From DASTBU01 sp035711845 (GTDB lineage Bacteria; Acidobacteriota; Vicinamibacteria; Vicinamibacterales; 2-12-FULL-66-21): a stretch of DNA of 24,571 nucleotides. Positions 22,722 through 24,571 of this stretch are shown here, piece by piece. Position 1 is the first letter of the stretch; each line of letters opens with the position of its first letter. The DNA is taken from contig DASTBU010000033.1 in NCBI GenBank assembly GCA_035711845.1, positions 1 through 24,571 of the forward strand, in the 5' to 3' direction. The notes beneath the pieces were generated by a model that saw only the letters and a program-made list of their open reading frames with translations, made no database searches and was not told the DNA's origin. A program made the position numbers and the translations under genes.

Positions 22722-24086
22722 ATGTTCAAAGCGCACATCCTCTCGGTGATCCTGTTCACGCCTCTGGCCGGCGCGGCGCTGTTGCTGTTCGTCAAGCGCA
22801 ACCAGGAGAACGCCATCCGATGGATCGGAAACGTGTCCGCGACGCTCGGCTTCGTGGTTGCCGTGCCGCTGTGGTTCTGGTACGAGCCGATGGCCGGAAC
22901 GTGGCAGCTGGTCGAGCGCGCGCGCTGGATTCCGTCGATCGGGGCCGAGTATCACCTCGGCGTGGACGGGTTCAGCGTGCTGCTCATCCTGCTGACCACG
23001 CTCATGGGCGCCATCGCGGTGCTCTCGTCGTGGACGGCCATCACGGAGCGCGTGAAGGAGTACTACATCTTCATGCTGGTGCTGCAGACCGGCATGCTCG
23101 GCGCGCTGATGGCGCTCGATTTTCTGCTCTTCTTCCTGTTCTGGGAAGTCATGCTCGTGCCGATGTACTTCCTCATCGGCATCTGGGGCGGCGGGCGCCG
23201 CCTCTACTCCGCCATCAAGTTCTTCATCTACACCCTCGTCGGCAGCGTCGTGATGCTGCTCGGCATCCTGGCACTCTACTTCTTCAACTACGCGGCTACG
23301 GGCACCTACTCGTTCGACGTCACGCTGTACCACCAGATGACGGTGCCGTTCGACCTGCAGAAGGGGGTCTTCCTCGCGTTCTTCCTGGGCTTCGCGGTCA
23401 AGGTTCCCATGTTCCCGTTCCACACGTGGCTGCCCGACGCGCACACGGACGCGCCGACCGCGGGCTCGGTGATCCTGGCGGCCGTGCTCCTGAAGATGGG
23501 CACGTACGGCTTCATCCGGTTCAGCCTGCCCATCCTGCCAGACGCGTCGCGCTACTTCGTTCCGCTCATCATCGGCCTGTCGGTCATCGGCATCGTCTAC
23601 GGCGCGCTCGTCGCGCTCGCGCAAACCGACTGGAAACGGCTCGTCGCCTACTCGAGCGTGAGCCACATGGCGATGGTGATGCTCGGCATGTTCGCGCTCA
23701 ACCCGTTGGGCGTCACCGGCAGCATCATCCAGCAGGTCAACCACGGCATCTCCACCGGCGCGCTGTTTCTGATCGTCGGAATCGTCTACGAGCGGCGGCA
23801 CACGCGGGACATCGCGGAGTACGGCGGGCTGTCGAAGGTGATGCCGGTGTTCGCGGCCGTCTTCATGATCATGACGATGTCGTCGATCGGGCTGCCGGCG
23901 CTCAACGGGTTCATCGGCGAGTTCACCATCCTGGTCGGCGCCTTCGCCCGCTCGTGGTGGTGGGCGGCGCTGGCGGTGATCGGCATCGTGCTGGGCGCCG
24001 CCTACATGCTGTGGATGTACCAGCGCGTGTTCTTCGGCCCGCTCGACAACCCGGAGAACGCCAAGCTCCAGGACCTCGACCGGCGC
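22722..24086 (+). CDS. nuoM: NADH-quinone oxidoreductase subunit M, 5' copy, broken at its 3' end
   Basis: An antiporter-like proton-pumping subunit. From ATG 22722 the frame gives 455 good NuoM residues: YHLGVDGFSVLLILLTTLMG, LFFLFWE142VMLVPMYFLIG, GFAVK227VPMFPFHTWLPDAH, APTAGSVILAAVLLK258MGTYG, QTDWKRLVAYSSVSHMAMVM, QQVNHGISTGALFLIVGIVY and WMYQRVFFGPLDNPENAKLQ. The key pump residues (Glu142, Lys227, Lys258) are present. At 24075-24087 the sequence switches to a second nuoM copy in another frame. The original frame stays open to the window end but codes for unrelated, arginine-rich residues. The normal tail of about 55 residues is therefore missing from this frame. Either the locus carries a real rearrangement or the assembly is chimeric here. 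Confidence 0.9.
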
Positions 24087-24411
24087 GCTCTTCCTCCTGG
24101 TCGGGATCATCTACGAGCGCCGCCACACGCGCATGATCGCGGAGTACGGCGGCATCTCGAAGCAGATGCCGGTGTTCGCCACCTACTTTCTGATCATCAC
24201 CATGTCCTCGATCGGGCTGCCGGCGCTCAACGGCTTCGTCGGCGAGTTCACGATCCTGGTGGGCGCGTTCAACCGCGTGTGGTGGTGGGCGGTGTTCGCG
24301 GCGCTCGGCATCGTGCTCGGCGCCGCCTACATGCTGTGGATGTACCAGCGGGTCTTCTTCGGGCCGCTCGAGAACCCGGAGAACGCGAAGCTCCAGGACC
24401 TCGATCGCCGA
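23751..24411 (+). repeat. Diverged 336-bp direct repeat within nuoM
   Basis: Segment 23751-24086 and segment 24076-24411 are each 336 bp and align without gaps at an offset of 325 bp. Hand counting gives about 51 differences (about 85% identity), mostly in third codon positions. They overlap in the shared word CTCGACCGGCGCG (24075-24087), which reads L-D-R-R in the first copy's frame and S-T-G-A in the second's. The offset is not a multiple of three, hence the frameshift. Confidence 0.88.
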
Positions 24412-24571
24412 GAGATCGGATACCTGCTGCCGATCGTCGTCCTCTGCTTCTGGATCGGCCTCTATCCGAAGCCGTTCTTCCGCGTGCTGGAGAAGTCGGT
24501 CGCGCACGTGATCGCCAAGGTCGATCCGAGCCTGGCGCAGGATCGCGTCGCGGGCCAGCCCGCTCCGGTTG
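24076..24571 (+). pseudogene. nuoM: Second nuoM copy, C-terminal part only (no start; runs off window)
   Basis: In a frame shifted by one from the upstream gene, 165 codons continue a different NuoM from the middle: STGALFLLVGIIYERRHTRM, MSSIGLPALNGFVGEFTILV, WMYQRVFFGPLENPENAKLQ and on through DLDRREIGYLLPIVVLCFW and IGLYPKPFFRVLEKSVAHVI. There is no start codon or upstream half for this copy. It carries the C-terminal tail that the 5' copy lacks, and joining the two in frame without the repeat would give a normal NuoM of about 510 residues. Substitutions between the copies are mainly synonymous, so both derive from genes kept under selection. It may be the remnant of a second nuoM, part of a chimera, or the true 3' end of nuoM after a sequence error. 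Confidence 0.75.

Noticed and set aside
24087..24571. Arginine-rich continuation of the nuoM 5' copy frame to the window end as a real C-terminal domain
   Set aside because: The neighbouring frame encodes a perfect NuoM C-terminus over the same bases, so this frame is out of register.

Overview
The window is a GC-rich, gene-dense bacterial chromosome segment. The two proteins at 13920-15742 match the "VWFA-related Acidobacterial domain" family. With that pair, the high GC and the gene content, I infer Acidobacteriota, possibly Vicinamibacteria. The phylum is moderately secure and the class is a guess. I see no tRNA, rRNA, CRISPR array, prophage or insertion sequence, and no gene-free stretch over 300 bases.

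Layout. 1-3522 (minus strand): an exported TPR protein cut by the window edge, a MATE-type efflux pump and IspG of the MEP isoprenoid pathway. 3710-4612 (plus): an exported coiled-coil/glycine-zipper protein of unknown function. 4622-15742 (minus, interrupted): a tetrapyrrole cluster transcribed right to left from a good sigma70-type promoter at 15761-15790. Its order is two VWFA proteins, a CcsA/HemX-like membrane protein, hemA, hemC, a cobA-hemD fusion, hemB and, beyond an oppositely oriented D-aminoacylase-like gene, hemL. Together these genes cover glutamyl-tRNA to uroporphyrinogen III, with a branch to precorrin-2/siroheme. 15871-24571 (plus): a complex I operon, nuoA-C-D-H-J-K-L-M, starting from a second good promoter back to back with the heme promoter. 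It has no nuoB, E, F, G or I, which are the iron-sulfur/flavin subunits. At the right edge nuoM is broken by an out-of-frame junction to a second, about 85% identical nuoM copy.

The most unusual layer is the repeats. Almost every intergenic space longer than about 50 bp inside the operons holds one of two kinds. The first is a run of short units with a strict 7-bp period, in several unrelated sequence families, often as two inverted arms. The second is a 184-235 bp palindromic element whose ends share the terminus CATTGC-N-GATTCGTTGATTG (three copies). The repeats fit tightly against genes: they fill the spacer from stop to start codon, supply stop codons to neighbouring genes, and in one case lie inside a coding sequence as a 7-residue protein repeat. 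I know heptameric tandem repeats from heterocystous cyanobacteria (STRR sequences). I do not know of a description in Acidobacteriota.
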